From NCBI GenBank assembly GCA_003153375.1, contig PLYM01000088.1, forward strand, positions 1 to 45,939: a stretch of 45,939 bases of DNA. The letters are read 5' to 3'. This DNA is from Planctomycetaceae bacterium. Lineage in GTDB: Bacteria; Planctomycetota; Planctomycetia; Pirellulales; PALSA-1355. The position numbers were made by a program, and so were the translations under genes. This document shows positions 17,708 to 26,947 of the stretch, one piece after another. How positions within the stretch are numbered: the stretch's first letter is position 1; every line of letters starts with the position of its first letter. The notes below the pieces were generated by a model. That model searched no databases and was not told the DNA's origin. It saw only the letters and a program-made list of their open reading frames with translations.

Positions 17708-18321
17708 TGTTCGTCTCCATGGTTCTTGTGACGTCACCGGATAGCTTGGCCGTTCTTTCGCACCCTGGCCAATAAAAGCATCGGGCGCCTTATATATCTT
17801 AAGGCGATTTTAGTCAAATGCTCGAAGTTCATGCTCGGCGAGCCGGCGGTCGCATAAGCATTGGCTGCTGCCTGAGCATCAGCCAGAAATCGATCGACTG
17901 ACCCCTCGGACGCAGATTGTCGCGTTGTAGCAATTTCGTGCAACGGAAAGCTGCTGCGGGAAATCGAGACGGCGGCCGAACATCTGTCACCCCAAAGACG
18001 TCTTCCATTGGCCCAGTGACGACCGTGTACCCGCATCGCATGGACAATCGGAGCCGTCAGGCGTTTGGCGATTGCGACGAGCCTGGAGGTGCGCGCCTGG
18101 GCACCCCGCGATCCGACTTGTCGCGAGAATCGACTGGATAACTGCTTACTGGTGGTGTAGCCTGGGTGTTGGTATGTCGCTTGCTTCGGCGCGGGACCGT
18201 GAGTTTCAGGCGCCCAATGTCGACGAGAATGCATGTCGGGCGTGCGGCACTCAATGATCCAGAACGCTCGATTCAACCAAACTTCAACGCGCCGCCTTTA
18301 TCTGCGGCGGTACGGCACAAA
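17708..18321. other. 614-nt region without a supported gene
   Basis: The 180-codon minus frame 17734-18276 is Arg/His/Ser-rich, has no recognisable motif and a poor start, and I do not accept it. The plus-strand frame upstream of 18322 is likewise not protein-like. No terminator or repeat was found. Confidence 0.45.
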
Positions 18322-18945
18322 ATGCTCGGAAAGATTTTGTTTACACAATGGACGATTAGCTTGATTCTGACGGCCCAGGGCGCGGATTATCCCCCGCTCT
18401 TTGATTCCGCGGAATCAACGGTTACGTTCAAGCTCAAGGACAAGGAAGGCAATACTCCGCGTTTGGTGCTTTTTCGCAAGGTTAATCAGGCGCTCACTGC
18501 CGAGAGCATCAATTTCCTTCGCGGTACCGTGGATTCCAAGCAGAGTGGTGTCGTCGTGGAATTTAAGGGCATTCGTTTTGTGCAGTCGATGGGTAGCGAC
18601 GATCTCGTGGTTCGTCTCGTGGGGATCAAAAACGAACTGGAACTTCCAACTACAATATCAACCCGCGAACTTGAGAGCGGCAAGGTGCAAAAACTTCATT
18701 TTGGGCCAACCACTATGGGCGGAGGTCCGGTTTCGGGTATCACCGATACGGAGATGGCCCTGCGCTACGATTCTGATAAACGCACGCTTTCAATACCGAG
18801 CATCTCCGGTCAATTTGAGTGGAGGCAATTGCTGGCTGACCCACAAAAGGATTCCGGATCGTTGAAGGACATCACGGGCGATATCGGTGAGCTTCCCACG
18901 AGCGGCTCGATTCTCAAAGCCACTCCCAAAGCCGCAGCTTCATAA
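18322..18945 (+). CDS. Hypothetical exported protein (207 aa)
   Basis: The start MLGKILFTQWTISLILTAQGADYP resembles a signal peptide cleaved near residue 21. The mature part is beta-rich and polar (STVTFKLKDKEGNTPRLVLF, LVVRLVGIKNELELP, GGGPVSGITDTEMALRYD) with no Cys, metal site or catalytic motif I recognise. The frame is open from 18166, but the region before 18322 is Arg-rich and unlike coding sequence, so the signal peptide sets the start; no strong ribosome site is visible. Neighbours are decayed fragments, so no functional context is available. Confidence 0.6.
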   Translation: MLGKILFTQWTISLILTAQGADYPPLFDSAESTVTFKLKDKEGNTPRLVLFRKVNQALTAESINFLRGTVDSKQSGVVVEFKGIRFVQSMGSDDLVVRLVGIKNELELPTTISTRELESGKVQKLHFGPTTMGGGPVSGITDTEMALRYDSDKRTLSIPSISGQFEWRQLLADPQKDSGSLKDITGDIGELPTSGSILKATPKAAAS

Positions 18946-19053
18946 GCCTTCGCTGCAGTAAATGGGTGGCCGACTTCTTGCTCGAGGTCCAGGATCTCTG
19001 CTGGATCTATCCTGATAGAAATGTCGCGGCACTCGACCACGTGACACTTTAAA

Positions 19054-19173
19054 GTCCGGCGACGAGAATACCTGGCGATCGTAGGACCGAGCGGCAGTAG
19101 CAAGTCGACATTGCTAAATATTCTGGGTACCCTCGACATGCCTACGCATGGCCAAGTGTGCTTTGCTGGGCGA
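19054..19173 (+). pseudogene. ABC transporter ATPase fragment with altered Walker A
   Basis: Forty codons read [20 protein letters not shown] then [20 protein letters not shown], the Walker A region of a LolD/MacB-type ABC ATPase. The P-loop is GPSGSSKST where the family has GPSGSGKST, so the last invariant Gly is Ser. A stop lies upstream and the frame loses homology after FAGR; the Q-loop, signature and Walker B are absent. It is a dead internal fragment of an export-type ABC gene. Confidence 0.7.
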
Positions 19174-19297
19174 GCCCCGGGCTGGGATCCGCGATCGCGA
19201 TGCACTGAGGGCCTGCGATGGCCCAGGAATGGCGGCATTCTCGGCGGACGCTCGCCCATTGCGGCAGCTGATATTCTTTGCGCTCAAATGTGCCACA

Positions 19298-20338
19298 TCA
19301 TCGCCAGGTGCCATGGAGCACCTTGCCCATTTCCTCAACGATCCTCTGGCTGGGCAGATTCATGCGCTCGTTGATGACGAGCACGAAGTTGTCAGCCAAT
19401 ATTTCTTCGGGATGAATCAGATATGAGGTATTTCGCCCGACCTGTTCCATGAAGCCCGGCACGCTGTTGGGTCTTAACAGCATGGGTTGGCCATTGACCA
19501 AAGCTGGTCGTCGCACACCGTCGCTATTTTCTAATACCATCAGCTTGAATTCCATGTAGGAAGACAGAGTTCCACCCCGATTAGGGTCGTAGTATTCGAC
19601 TGCGGAAAACAGCAGGGGCATCAATTCGACGGATCGGCCGTTGAGCGTGACCATAATATAATGGTCATTCACCGGGGCATCGGGGTTCGTGAGTTTTCGC
19701 ACACGCAGGGCCTTGGGCAACTCCACTTCATTGCAGGCCTTAAAGCCAACGATTTGATAGAGCGCCTCGCGCAGAGCGGGATTATGGCTGCTGGCGATGT
19801 GGAATATTTCGTGGGGAAGGACCATTTCGAGGACTTTTGTCCCCTTGCTGATCAAGGCTTCTGGGATCACGATGGCGGCGCCCCGGCAGTAGGCCGCATG
19901 CCCTTCCTCGCGCCCGGTGGTTTTGACCAAGAGGACCTCACGCGGGAGATTCAGCGTCCACGGCTCCAGCTTTTTGCCCATCGCCTCCAGGACAGGTGTG
20001 AGCTGTTGCACATCATCGTCGCTCCATGCCAAGACATTTGCGCCCATGAACGCCAGGAGCTCATGTTCGCTGACCTCGCGATCGGTTTGCAGGCGGACTT
20101 GTCGGTCAAAGGGGCCCATCTGTTTGATGTATTCATCCTGTCGAGTCAACGCCGCGACACCTTCGCGGACATCGCCGAAACGGATCACCGTGCCCCTGGT
20201 CGGAAGTTCGTCGCCGAGTGCTGCGAGGCATCCGCACCAAGCGATCAGGATGAGTAGGCCTGCCATCGAGAATGAGACACCGGAATGTCTCCCCGGAAGC
20301 CATCTGTCGCTCTTGGACACTCTGTTACGATGCGCCAT
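19298..20338 (-). CDS. Exported putative zinc metallopeptidase (HEIFH)
   Basis: The protein has a basic start, then the hydrophobic segment [19 protein letters not shown], consistent with a signal peptide or anchor. The centre holds [15 protein letters not shown] near residue 174, an HExxH zinc motif, and [20 protein letters not shown] near 310, where E or D could be the third ligand and ADNF resembles gluzincin-type sites. That makes a zinc-dependent peptidase outside the cytoplasm likely but unproven. The start may be ATG 20338 or 20266 (MAGLLIL); neither has a clear ribosome site. The gene lies 99 bases after the exported TPR/BamE gene on the same strand, so they may be cotranscribed. Confidence 0.65.
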   Translation of the reverse strand: MAHRNRVSKSDRWLPGRHSGVSFSMAGLLILIAWCGCLAALGDELPTRGTVIRFGDVREGVAALTRQDEYIKQMGPFDRQVRLQTDREVSEHELLAFMGANVLAWSDDDVQQLTPVLEAMGKKLEPWTLNLPREVLLVKTTGREEGHAAYCRGAAIVIPEALISKGTKVLEMVLPHEIFHIASSHNPALREALYQIVGFKACNEVELPKALRVRKLTNPDAPVNDHYIMVTLNGRSVELMPLLFSAVEYYDPNRGGTLSSYMEFKLMVLENSDGVRRPALVNGQPMLLRPNSVPGFMEQVGRNTSYLIHPEEILADNFVLVINERMNLPSQRIVEEMGKVLHGTWR

Positions 20339-20437
20339 GTTTCACCGGCTTTCAAAAAGCCACGGCCCGTTTCTTCGCCCGTTCGCTCGGCTTGACTTGG
20401 ATAACCATTCGCGAGCGACGTCGGGCCGCCTTGCCGA

Positions 20438-22441
20438 TCACTTCGTTCTGGTCCCGTCATAGCGCGCGGCGAGTTCGGCAAATTTTCTGGCGGCCGGACG
20501 GTCTCCAAGTCGCTGGTGCATGATCGAAAGGTTGCGGTACGGCTTGGCCAGCGCGGATCCGGCCAACGAACCCTTACTGATGGCTTCTTCCATCAATTTG
20601 ATGCCCTGGCTCGTTAGCCGGAATGCCTCCTTGTGATTTTCCACTTCCCAATACGAAACGGCCATGCTCGCAAACATTTCGCCTTGTTTTCCGCAATCCA
20701 AAAGGACGGACGCGGGTTGGCTTTCGAGTAGGGGCACCGCTTTGTCGAACCAGGTCACGGCCTCTTTGTTATCTGCCGGATCGACCACAGAGAGTGCTCC
20801 CAGCCGATAGTACGCACGCGCGCGCAAATAATCGTGCATCGGCAATCGCTTACCGAACATCTCGCCGAGCTCAAGATGAGTTAGCGCCGCCTTTCCCATC
20901 TCCAGGGCCTGCTCGCGGTGGGCTAGCGATTTTTCGACCTGCAGGGCATCGCTAAGCATTGTTCCCAAATTCCAGTTCAGCCGTGCTCGATAGGTGGGGT
21001 CGGTGGCTTCGCCTATCACAGTCTTTCCCAATTCGATCGCCGCATTCGTCCACTTCGTGATTGCCGGCGGCTCGACGACGCCGGCCAGGGCTGAGACTGC
21101 TTGCTCATTGACACGCAGCAACAGTTCTAGCGAGCCATGGTCTTGCGTCACTAACTCATCAGCCAAATCGGTAGCGCGATCGATCCACCTCACGATCACG
21201 TTCGCCTGATCGTCCCAAACTCCCCAACCAATATCGTGGGCGACCGCTAAATGCGCATCGATCAGTAATTCCTTGGCCTGGCGTCGCTCCTGAGGTTTTC
21301 GACTTGTCTTTAAGGGCTTTGCCAGATTGATCGCTTGTGTATGATGCTGAATTGCCTGCTGGTAATCGTGCGAGAGCCCCGCCGCCAAATAATCACCCCA
21401 CAAGCAATGCGCGTGAGCTGCCACGACCGGTGAAACCTTGTTGCGTTTCGCTACATCGCTGGCTTGCTGGATGGCCCCTTCGTAGTCGCCGCCGGCTGCA
21501 AGAATTTGGGCCAACGTCAAGACATACTCTGGCTCGGTCGATTGCAGTTCAATGGCTCGCTTCACGGATTTCAGTGCGGCTTCAAAATGGCCCGACCGCA
21601 GTTCCACTTCCGCTTGCAGCCAATAGGCACGGCCGTTGTCAGGAGCCAGTTGGAGCGATTGATTCACGTCCTTCATACACTCGGCGTAGCGAGTTGCCAA
21701 GCGCGCTTCCGCGCGCGCGATGAACGGCTTCGCGTCGATCGATTCGATGATAATTTGAGATACCTGGTCCTCTTCGGGCGGCGATGAAAATCGCAGCACC
21801 ACTCCTCGCTCCAGATAAGCGCGTCCGGAAACTTGGCCGTTTTCATCCAACACCTCGACCGGTTCGAATTCATCTAGGCCCATCCGTTTCGCAATCACGT
21901 CGGCCGCGATGGGACGTGAAAGGCGCGTGACTACCGACTTGACAACATCTCCCACAATCGTCACCCGCAGTTCATCAGGGCTGTGGTTCGTATAGAGTTC
22001 GCGCACACCGCCGGCGATCGGCTCAGTTTTCCAGGCAAATCCCCACCGGGTGTGCAGCTCATCGCTCGTGGTCCGGCCTGGCCGGATGCCATCCAGGGCA
22101 ATTGTTTCGATCAACTCGCGGTCCGAAGCGCGGTTCGAATGCGCTATCGCGCGATCCGTAGTGGAATCCTGAACTTCGGCCGCGGTTTCTGAATTCGATT
22201 TGGCGACCGGCGGGCCCGTGTCACCGGGTTCAGACTCTGGATATTCGTTGGCAGATTCGCCGGCCGGCGAAGTGTGTTCTTCTCCTAAGAGCCGCCTTTC
22301 CTCCTCCGAAATCACGATCGGGCGCACATCGATTTCGGTTTCCTGCGCGGCAACGTGGCCGGCTGTCAAAAATGCGTTGCAGACCACAATCATGGCCTGC
22401 AGAACGATCCACGTGCGAGCGAGCCTCACCTGCGAGCGCAT
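20438..22441 (-). CDS. Exported protein with BamE-like and TPR domains (667 aa)
   Basis: Start MRSQVRLARTWIVLQAMIVV...GHVAAQ is a signal peptide with cleavage after AAQ; AAGGA seven bases before ATG 22441 picks this start over 22537. After an acidic linker comes a BamE/SmpA-like segment (ALDGIRPGRTTSDELHTRWG near residue 125) and a second half around residues 160-200. The C-terminal 400 residues are TPR-like helices (DVNQSLQLAPDNGRAYWLQAE, FEAALKSVKRAIELQSTEPEYV). TPRs hold protein partners, so a periplasmic scaffold is plausible. The following gene encodes a putative exported metallopeptidase and could be its partner. Function unknown. Confidence 0.75.
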   Translation of the reverse strand: MRSQVRLARTWIVLQAMIVVCNAFLTAGHVAAQETEIDVRPIVISEEERRLLGEEHTSPAGESANEYPESEPGDTGPPVAKSNSETAAEVQDSTTDRAIAHSNRASDRELIETIALDGIRPGRTTSDELHTRWGFAWKTEPIAGGVRELYTNHSPDELRVTIVGDVVKSVVTRLSRPIAADVIAKRMGLDEFEPVEVLDENGQVSGRAYLERGVVLRFSSPPEEDQVSQIIIESIDAKPFIARAEARLATRYAECMKDVNQSLQLAPDNGRAYWLQAEVELRSGHFEAALKSVKRAIELQSTEPEYVLTLAQILAAGGDYEGAIQQASDVAKRNKVSPVVAAHAHCLWGDYLAAGLSHDYQQAIQHHTQAINLAKPLKTSRKPQERRQAKELLIDAHLAVAHDIGWGVWDDQANVIVRWIDRATDLADELVTQDHGSLELLLRVNEQAVSALAGVVEPPAITKWTNAAIELGKTVIGEATDPTYRARLNWNLGTMLSDALQVEKSLAHREQALEMGKAALTHLELGEMFGKRLPMHDYLRARAYYRLGALSVVDPADNKEAVTWFDKAVPLLESQPASVLLDCGKQGEMFASMAVSYWEVENHKEAFRLTSQGIKLMEEAISKGSLAGSALAKPYRNLSIMHQRLGDRPAARKFAELAARYDGTRTK

Positions 22442-22912
22442 GATTGGTTCCTTATTAGACGGTGACCGTTTTCCGCGGCCTGTTGGCCAGCGTTTTCTTT
22501 CCGACGGTGACTCGGTTTGCGCGAAGAATCGGGGCAAATCATGACGGTCGGCAGTGGCCGCGTCTAGGTCAATTGGGGTTACGGTTACATTGCCAGTCGT
22601 GATCTGAGGCCGAATGTCGTGTACGGGGAGGAAGAGGCAAGGATTTACACATGACTTGCTAGCGACAAAGTGACGAGTGAACTGGGTGTCGTAATGGTTC
22701 TTTAAAAGGCCGCTAGCATTGCTCAGGAATCTGGACTTATCTTTACGCCTTTGCGAGATGCCAGCGGCCCTGCTTTGGGGAGCCGCAACAGCAAGTCGGC
22801 TAGTGCCATGCGATTATCGTGGCACGCGTGCATGCCTTGGGCGGGGACTACTTACTGCCGCTGAGACCCTCCGAAGCTCCACCTGAATTGGTCAATCGCG
22901 CCGAAGGCGCGG
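22442..22912. other. Divergent intergenic region
   Basis: This is the upstream region of the minus-strand TPR gene and of the small plus-strand gene. It holds GTGCCA...TGGCAC arms near 22804-22826 but no convincing promoter pair or coding frame. A short plus-strand frame ending DDWPFDGANMSQR (stop near 22980) overlaps the next gene and might be a decayed start of it. Confidence 0.4.
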
Positions 22913-23242
22913 ATGTCGAAGCCGACGAGTGTGTCGGGGATGACTGGCCCTTCGATGGCGCCAACATGTCGCAACGGTGACTTCGACGGCGCCTTGGTCG
23001 CATACGACCTTTCAGGAGCATCGGCGGTGGCCAGGCGGAAGCGGAAACTGACTCCCACCGACAAGCAGGCGCGAAAGCAGAAGTACACGACGATCTTCAT
23101 CCGCGGAAAACAGACACGGGTGCCACGCCCACCGCTTGTCGGAGGTCTGCCCGTCGACGAATTCATCCGCAGGAACGCCGACCCAACCTGGCTACACCAG
23201 AACGAACTCTGGGAATTGATGCCACCGGAAGAGGACACGTGA
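22913..23242 (+). CDS. Conserved-looking hypothetical protein (109 aa)
   Basis: The C-terminal two thirds are compact and basic: RRKRKLTPTDKQARKQKYTT, then IFIRGKQTRVPRPP and GGLPVDEFIRRNADPTWLHQNELWEL. The final WLHQNxLWE pattern resembles small hypothetical proteins I associate with planctomycetes; no activity is known. GAAGG at 22903-22907 lies five bases before ATG. The N-terminal 35 residues (SKPTSVSGMTGPSM...) are low-complexity, and a parallel frame over the same stretch is also open, so a frameshift near 22960 cannot be excluded. It is monocistronic and convergent with the oxygenase gene. Confidence 0.55.
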   Translation: MSKPTSVSGMTGPSMAPTCRNGDFDGALVAYDLSGASAVARRKRKLTPTDKQARKQKYTTIFIRGKQTRVPRPPLVGGLPVDEFIRRNADPTWLHQNELWELMPPEEDT

Positions 23243-23294
23243 TCGTTCAAGTGTCGCGCAGTGTGGCTCAATGCTTTCGAGCTACCGATGGTGC

Positions 23295-25763
23295 CTAGCG
23301 ACTGAGCTTTTCTTCGATCACCTGTAACCGCTTCAGGTTTTCGCAGTCGCGCGCATACACGTGACAGGCCTTATCGTACGAGGCCGTGGTCTTGGTGCAG
23401 ACCAGGGTGTAGGGTCTGCCCCTTCGCGTTGTGACGTGCGTCAGATCGCAGCCACACTTGTCGATCATCTGATGGAGATGTTGTCGGCGGTCCTTAGCCA
23501 TGGGCAGGGGAAGGACGGATTCGTGGGCGTCGGCGAGGAACCGCCTCAATTGCTGGCAGTCGCCACACTTGCACGGTAGCTTGTCGGCGCGGCGAAAATC
23601 CGTTAGCGGCGCGGGCGCCTGTGCGGTGCGCCGTTCCAACTCGGTCCGGCAATGCCTCAACCATCGCGAGATGGATCGCTGGGACTTCTTCAGCTTGCGC
23701 GTCAACCAGGCTTCCAATCCAAAGATCGCCTTCAGGTGCACATCGGTCAAATCAAATTTGGCGCTGCCGGCGAGCATATGATCGATCAATCGAGCCAGCG
23801 GTTTTTCCGCTTCGACGGCGATCAGTGATCTGACGAGCGTCGTCAGCAACGCAGCGCGGTCGATCTGCGGCGTCCGCCAATCATCCGGCCAATTGTCATC
23901 GAGCGATTCTTCGTCCTCCCAGTCGTCGTCCAGCGAATCGTCGTCGGACGAGTCATTCTTTGGCTGTTGGCGGTCGATCTTGGACAGGGCGAGGATGGTA
24001 TGTTCCGCCAGGCGTTGGCAGAGAGCGATACGATTTGCATCTTTGTCGCGCTCGATGCAGAGAACCTCCAGCAACGCCGCGTTCCGCAATATTGTCGCCG
24101 GCGAAGTGGCATCCATCACCGCAGTCAAGGTCGGTTCGAAAGATTTCCAGCCATGTTGATTACAAAACGTCGGGAAGGCTTTGTCGAGCTGCACGTCGCG
24201 ATCCTGAGGCATGATCTGCGCCACGAACTGGCAGAGCAACTCCGGCGCGTCTAGTTCCTGAAGCATGAGCGGAAACACCGAGCGGTCGGTGGAGTCTCGG
24301 TCCCGATACGACGAATACCGATACCGTTGCGGCGCCCAGGTATCGATGATTGCCTTGGAAAATTCCAGGCAGGAGAGTCGCGTGGCTTGCTGCTCGGACT
24401 TTCGTGACCGTTTCCATTTCTTCATCATCTGCTCCAACCCGGTAATCGCCGCATCCGTGCCGGCGCTGCACAAGACTTGAAAATGGTTTTGCTGCGGCCA
24501 GACGACCACCGCCGCGCGATGGTACCAACGGTCGAGGGTCATCCCCGCATTGCCGGTATAGCCCTCGAATTCTTCGCGGCTGATCGTCCAGGCTGCGAGC
24601 GGCTGGCTGGAAACGACCTCTTTTTCATCCAGGTCGATCTCTCCCAAGGGCACCTGCTCGCCGTCACGGTCCGACCAATGGTCGGCTGACAGGCCTTCGT
24701 CGAAAACGTCGCCCATTTCGTAACCGCTCAGCGAGTTCTTCTCGTGTTGTGCCTCTTCATTCTCTTCGTCGGACCAGTCGCCGTAGCGCCGATGTCGCCG
24801 ATGGGAACGATAGGAGTAATCGTCGTAGTCTCCTCCTTCCGCGCTGCCGCTTTGCCAGTGGGTGACGAGGGCGAGGTGGGCCACGCAATCGGCTTGCTCC
24901 GCCGCGTCGAACAACACGTCGGCCCGCGGGCGATCGACGCCCTTGAGCGTATCGATCTTCAAGCCTTCTTGCGAATACTGATGATCGAGCGACACGGCGA
25001 TCTTCTGTACATCGTCTTTGGGCCAATTGCGGAGCAGCTTTCCGATGGCGGTGACTGCTGCGCCGGTTTGCGGAGCCGTGATTGGTTTCTTGCCCCGCGA
25101 GCGCGCCAGTGTCAGGTTGTAAACCAGACACAGACGGTAGCCGTTCTTGACCAGCCGCACTTCGTGTTCGCAATCGGCGTAGAAGGCGGCGTAACTCAAC
25201 TCGAGCCCGGACGCCGCGCCAGGGAACGCAATCTCATGCCGCTTCCCTTCGTGCGTGACGATCAATTCGCCGCCCGAGTGCGGCGATGGCAAAGCAATCA
25301 CAAGCGTGGCCACCATGCCGTCGAGCTTTTCGCCGTCGCGATGCGGTAGAAAGAAACTTCCCTTCTCGTACGCCAAGAGCTTGTAAAGATTGGCCGTCAG
25401 TTTGCTCGCCTCCAAGCCGAGCGCCTGCTGCGCTTCCTCGGTGACCGATGCGACCAGGTCATTCCATTTGGGATTCGTCAGTTTGAATTGGTCTGGATCG
25501 AGTTCCCATACCTGGCGCACGTCCGTATCGACCAGCGTCTGGGTTCCCTTGCCGTAAGGCGCCTGCGCGCAATGCTTGATGAGCTTGCGCGCCTGGGCCC
25601 CACCCAGCGGCAACCGAATCGCGCCGACTTTGTCGACTTCCAGCCCCGGCATCGTCAACGGCAGGTCGCGTGAAACGCAGACTGAGCCCGGACGATCGAC
25701 GTGAGCAAGGGCTTTCAGAAGTTGGCCGCGAAAATCCTTGGGAGTCATTGCTGAGCGCGCCAT
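23295..25763 (-). CDS. Large 2OG-Fe(II) oxygenase-like protein
   Basis: The N-terminal ~230 residues form a prolyl-4-hydroxylase-like double-stranded beta-helix domain: NLYKLLAYEKGSFFLPHRDGEK has the HxD iron ligands, LVIALPSPHSGGELIVTHEG is the middle of the barrel, and DCEHEVRLVKNGYRLCLVYNL gives the distal His and the basic residue for 2-oxoglutarate. About 550 residues of mostly helical unknown sequence follow, interrupted by a very acidic stretch (SSDDDSLDDDWEDEESLDD), and the end has CKCGDCQQL and KCGCDL, a possible metal-binding Cys cluster. The target is unknown; such enzymes hydroxylate or demethylate proteins or nucleic acids. The frame is open to 25844; ATG 25763 (MARSAMTPKDF) and 25748 are the likely starts, with no ribosome site to decide. 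Confidence 0.8.
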   Translation of the reverse strand: MARSAMTPKDFRGQLLKALAHVDRPGSVCVSRDLPLTMPGLEVDKVGAIRLPLGGAQARKLIKHCAQAPYGKGTQTLVDTDVRQVWELDPDQFKLTNPKWNDLVASVTEEAQQALGLEASKLTANLYKLLAYEKGSFFLPHRDGEKLDGMVATLVIALPSPHSGGELIVTHEGKRHEIAFPGAASGLELSYAAFYADCEHEVRLVKNGYRLCLVYNLTLARSRGKKPITAPQTGAAVTAIGKLLRNWPKDDVQKIAVSLDHQYSQEGLKIDTLKGVDRPRADVLFDAAEQADCVAHLALVTHWQSGSAEGGDYDDYSYRSHRRHRRYGDWSDEENEEAQHEKNSLSGYEMGDVFDEGLSADHWSDRDGEQVPLGEIDLDEKEVVSSQPLAAWTISREEFEGYTGNAGMTLDRWYHRAAVVVWPQQNHFQVLCSAGTDAAITGLEQMMKKWKRSRKSEQQATRLSCLEFSKAIIDTWAPQRYRYSSYRDRDSTDRSVFPLMLQELDAPELLCQFVAQIMPQDRDVQLDKAFPTFCNQHGWKSFEPTLTAVMDATSPATILRNAALLEVLCIERDKDANRIALCQRLAEHTILALSKIDRQQPKNDSSDDDSLDDDWEDEESLDDNWPDDWRTPQIDRAALLTTLVRSLIAVEAEKPLARLIDHMLAGSAKFDLTDVHLKAIFGLEAWLTRKLKKSQRSISRWLRHCRTELERRTAQAPAPLTDFRRADKLPCKCGDCQQLRRFLADAHESVLPLPMAKDRRQHLHQMIDKCGCDLTHVTTRRGRPYTLVCTKTTASYDKACHVYARDCENLKRLQVIEEKLSR

Positions 25764-25863
25764 CGCACGTGCATTCTTATCAGGGAAAAACAATGCGGAT
25801 CGCCCGGCGTCGTAAGCGATCGCCCGGCGCCGAGATCGATACATTGTAGCTCAGCAGGTTTAA

Positions 25864-26286
25864 GGCTGGAAAGGAGGGCAACGCTTTGCACGCCTTGGCG
25901 TTGCAATACCTGATCCAGAAGAGTCCGCGGACGCGTCGTTCTACTATCGCGTGGCGCTGCGGCTCAAACCGCACCTCTCGCTGGACGACCACAGCTACCT
26001 GTGGGCCAACAATCTGGCCTGGATGCTGGGTATCCATCGCGATCCGCGACTTCGCAATGGTGCCGAAGCGGTGCACTGGGCCCAGCAGGCCTGCGAAGTC
26101 GACGGTTACCAGCAGCCTGATCTCATGAACACGCTCGCGGCGGCTTATGCCGAGTCTGGAGAGTTCGACGAGGCGATCAAGCTCTCGGAAAAGGTGATCC
26201 ACTCGCCGAGCACGCAAGCCAATTTGGCGGAACGGGTGGCCAAATACCTCAAGCTCTACAGAGCGTCGCAGCCGCTGCGAGAATAG
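25864..26286 (+). pseudogene. TPR protein, C-terminal remnant
   Basis: After a TAA the frame runs QRFARLGVAIPDPEESADAS then FYYRVALRLKPHL and TPR helices LWANNLAWMLGIHRDPRLRN, AVHWAQQACEV, and MNTLAAAYAESGEFDEAIKLSEK. It ends normally at 26286, but the 5' end has no start or signal sequence and abuts the divergent oxygenase gene. This is the tail of a larger O-linked-transferase- or kinase-type TPR protein of the kind abundant in planctomycetes. An internal ATG at 25951 could give a 111-residue product. Confidence 0.6.
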
Positions 26287-26947
26287 ACAGCTTAGTGGCC
26301 TGAGCTGGTTCGTTTAGACGCCATCCTGGGCATTTCTTTGGCCCCTCGTCGCGCAGGAACACCTCTTCGGAGATCCCGGCAATCACGGCCGTGATTCCAA
26401 ACCGCGCGGCCGAGCCGGGCAGGGTAATTGCGTGTTATCGCGCTTTCCGTCTCCTAAAACGAAATGAACTCTTGATTTTCATCGTGAATCGACTGCCGAT
26501 TCAAGCCTGCTACGTTGCGGGCGAGGCGTGATGAACTGCCACGATTGGGCGTGGTCACGATCGACGGGAGCATCCTTGCTCGAGGTGGCCAAGGTGGCAT
26601 GGGTGACCCGGGAGCCCAACGCGCGAGCTGGACGGGCGGCTGCCGGCAACTTTGGGTTCAGATTCCGCGTCGACCGCCTGCTGCAATTGAGCGATTTGTT
26701 TTGCCCGTCGTCGCACCTGGTATTTGCAATTCTACTGCTGGTACGTCATGTCTGCAGGCCACCGCAAACAATGCTGTTCAATCCTTGGCACTTATCTTGT
26801 CGCGCGGTACGCTGGGAGCGAGGGCTAGTTTCGGCGGGCGTTCGACGTGGCCAGGACTAAATCAAGACGAGTCCGATGCCAGCACGAGAATTGTCCAGCA
26901 GCTCATCGCCTTGCCGAATCTTTCCAAAGAATTGCCAACGGATTGCC
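26287..26947. other. Upstream region of the malic enzyme operon
   Basis: A 660-nt stretch without a supported gene; the open frames at 26515 and 26528 are Arg-rich and motif-free. It contains a perfect 16-bp palindrome at 26381-26396 (listed separately). Promoter boxes were not convincing. Confidence 0.5.
26381..26396. promoter_or_regulatory. Perfect 16-bp palindrome, operator-like
   Basis: AATCACGGCCGTGATT is fully self-complementary. It lies about 550 bases before the malic enzyme gene, far for an operator but inside its only upstream region. No regulator gene is adjacent. Confidence 0.3.

Noticed and set aside
17734-18276. 180-codon minus-strand open frame
   Set aside because: It is Arg/His/Ser-rich with no motif, no ribosome site and no coding-like pattern; it looks like a chance GC-rich frame.
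24744-25349. 201-codon plus-strand frame inside the oxygenase gene
   Set aside because: It is antisense to well-supported 2OG-oxygenase sequence with catalytic motifs; the plus frame has none.
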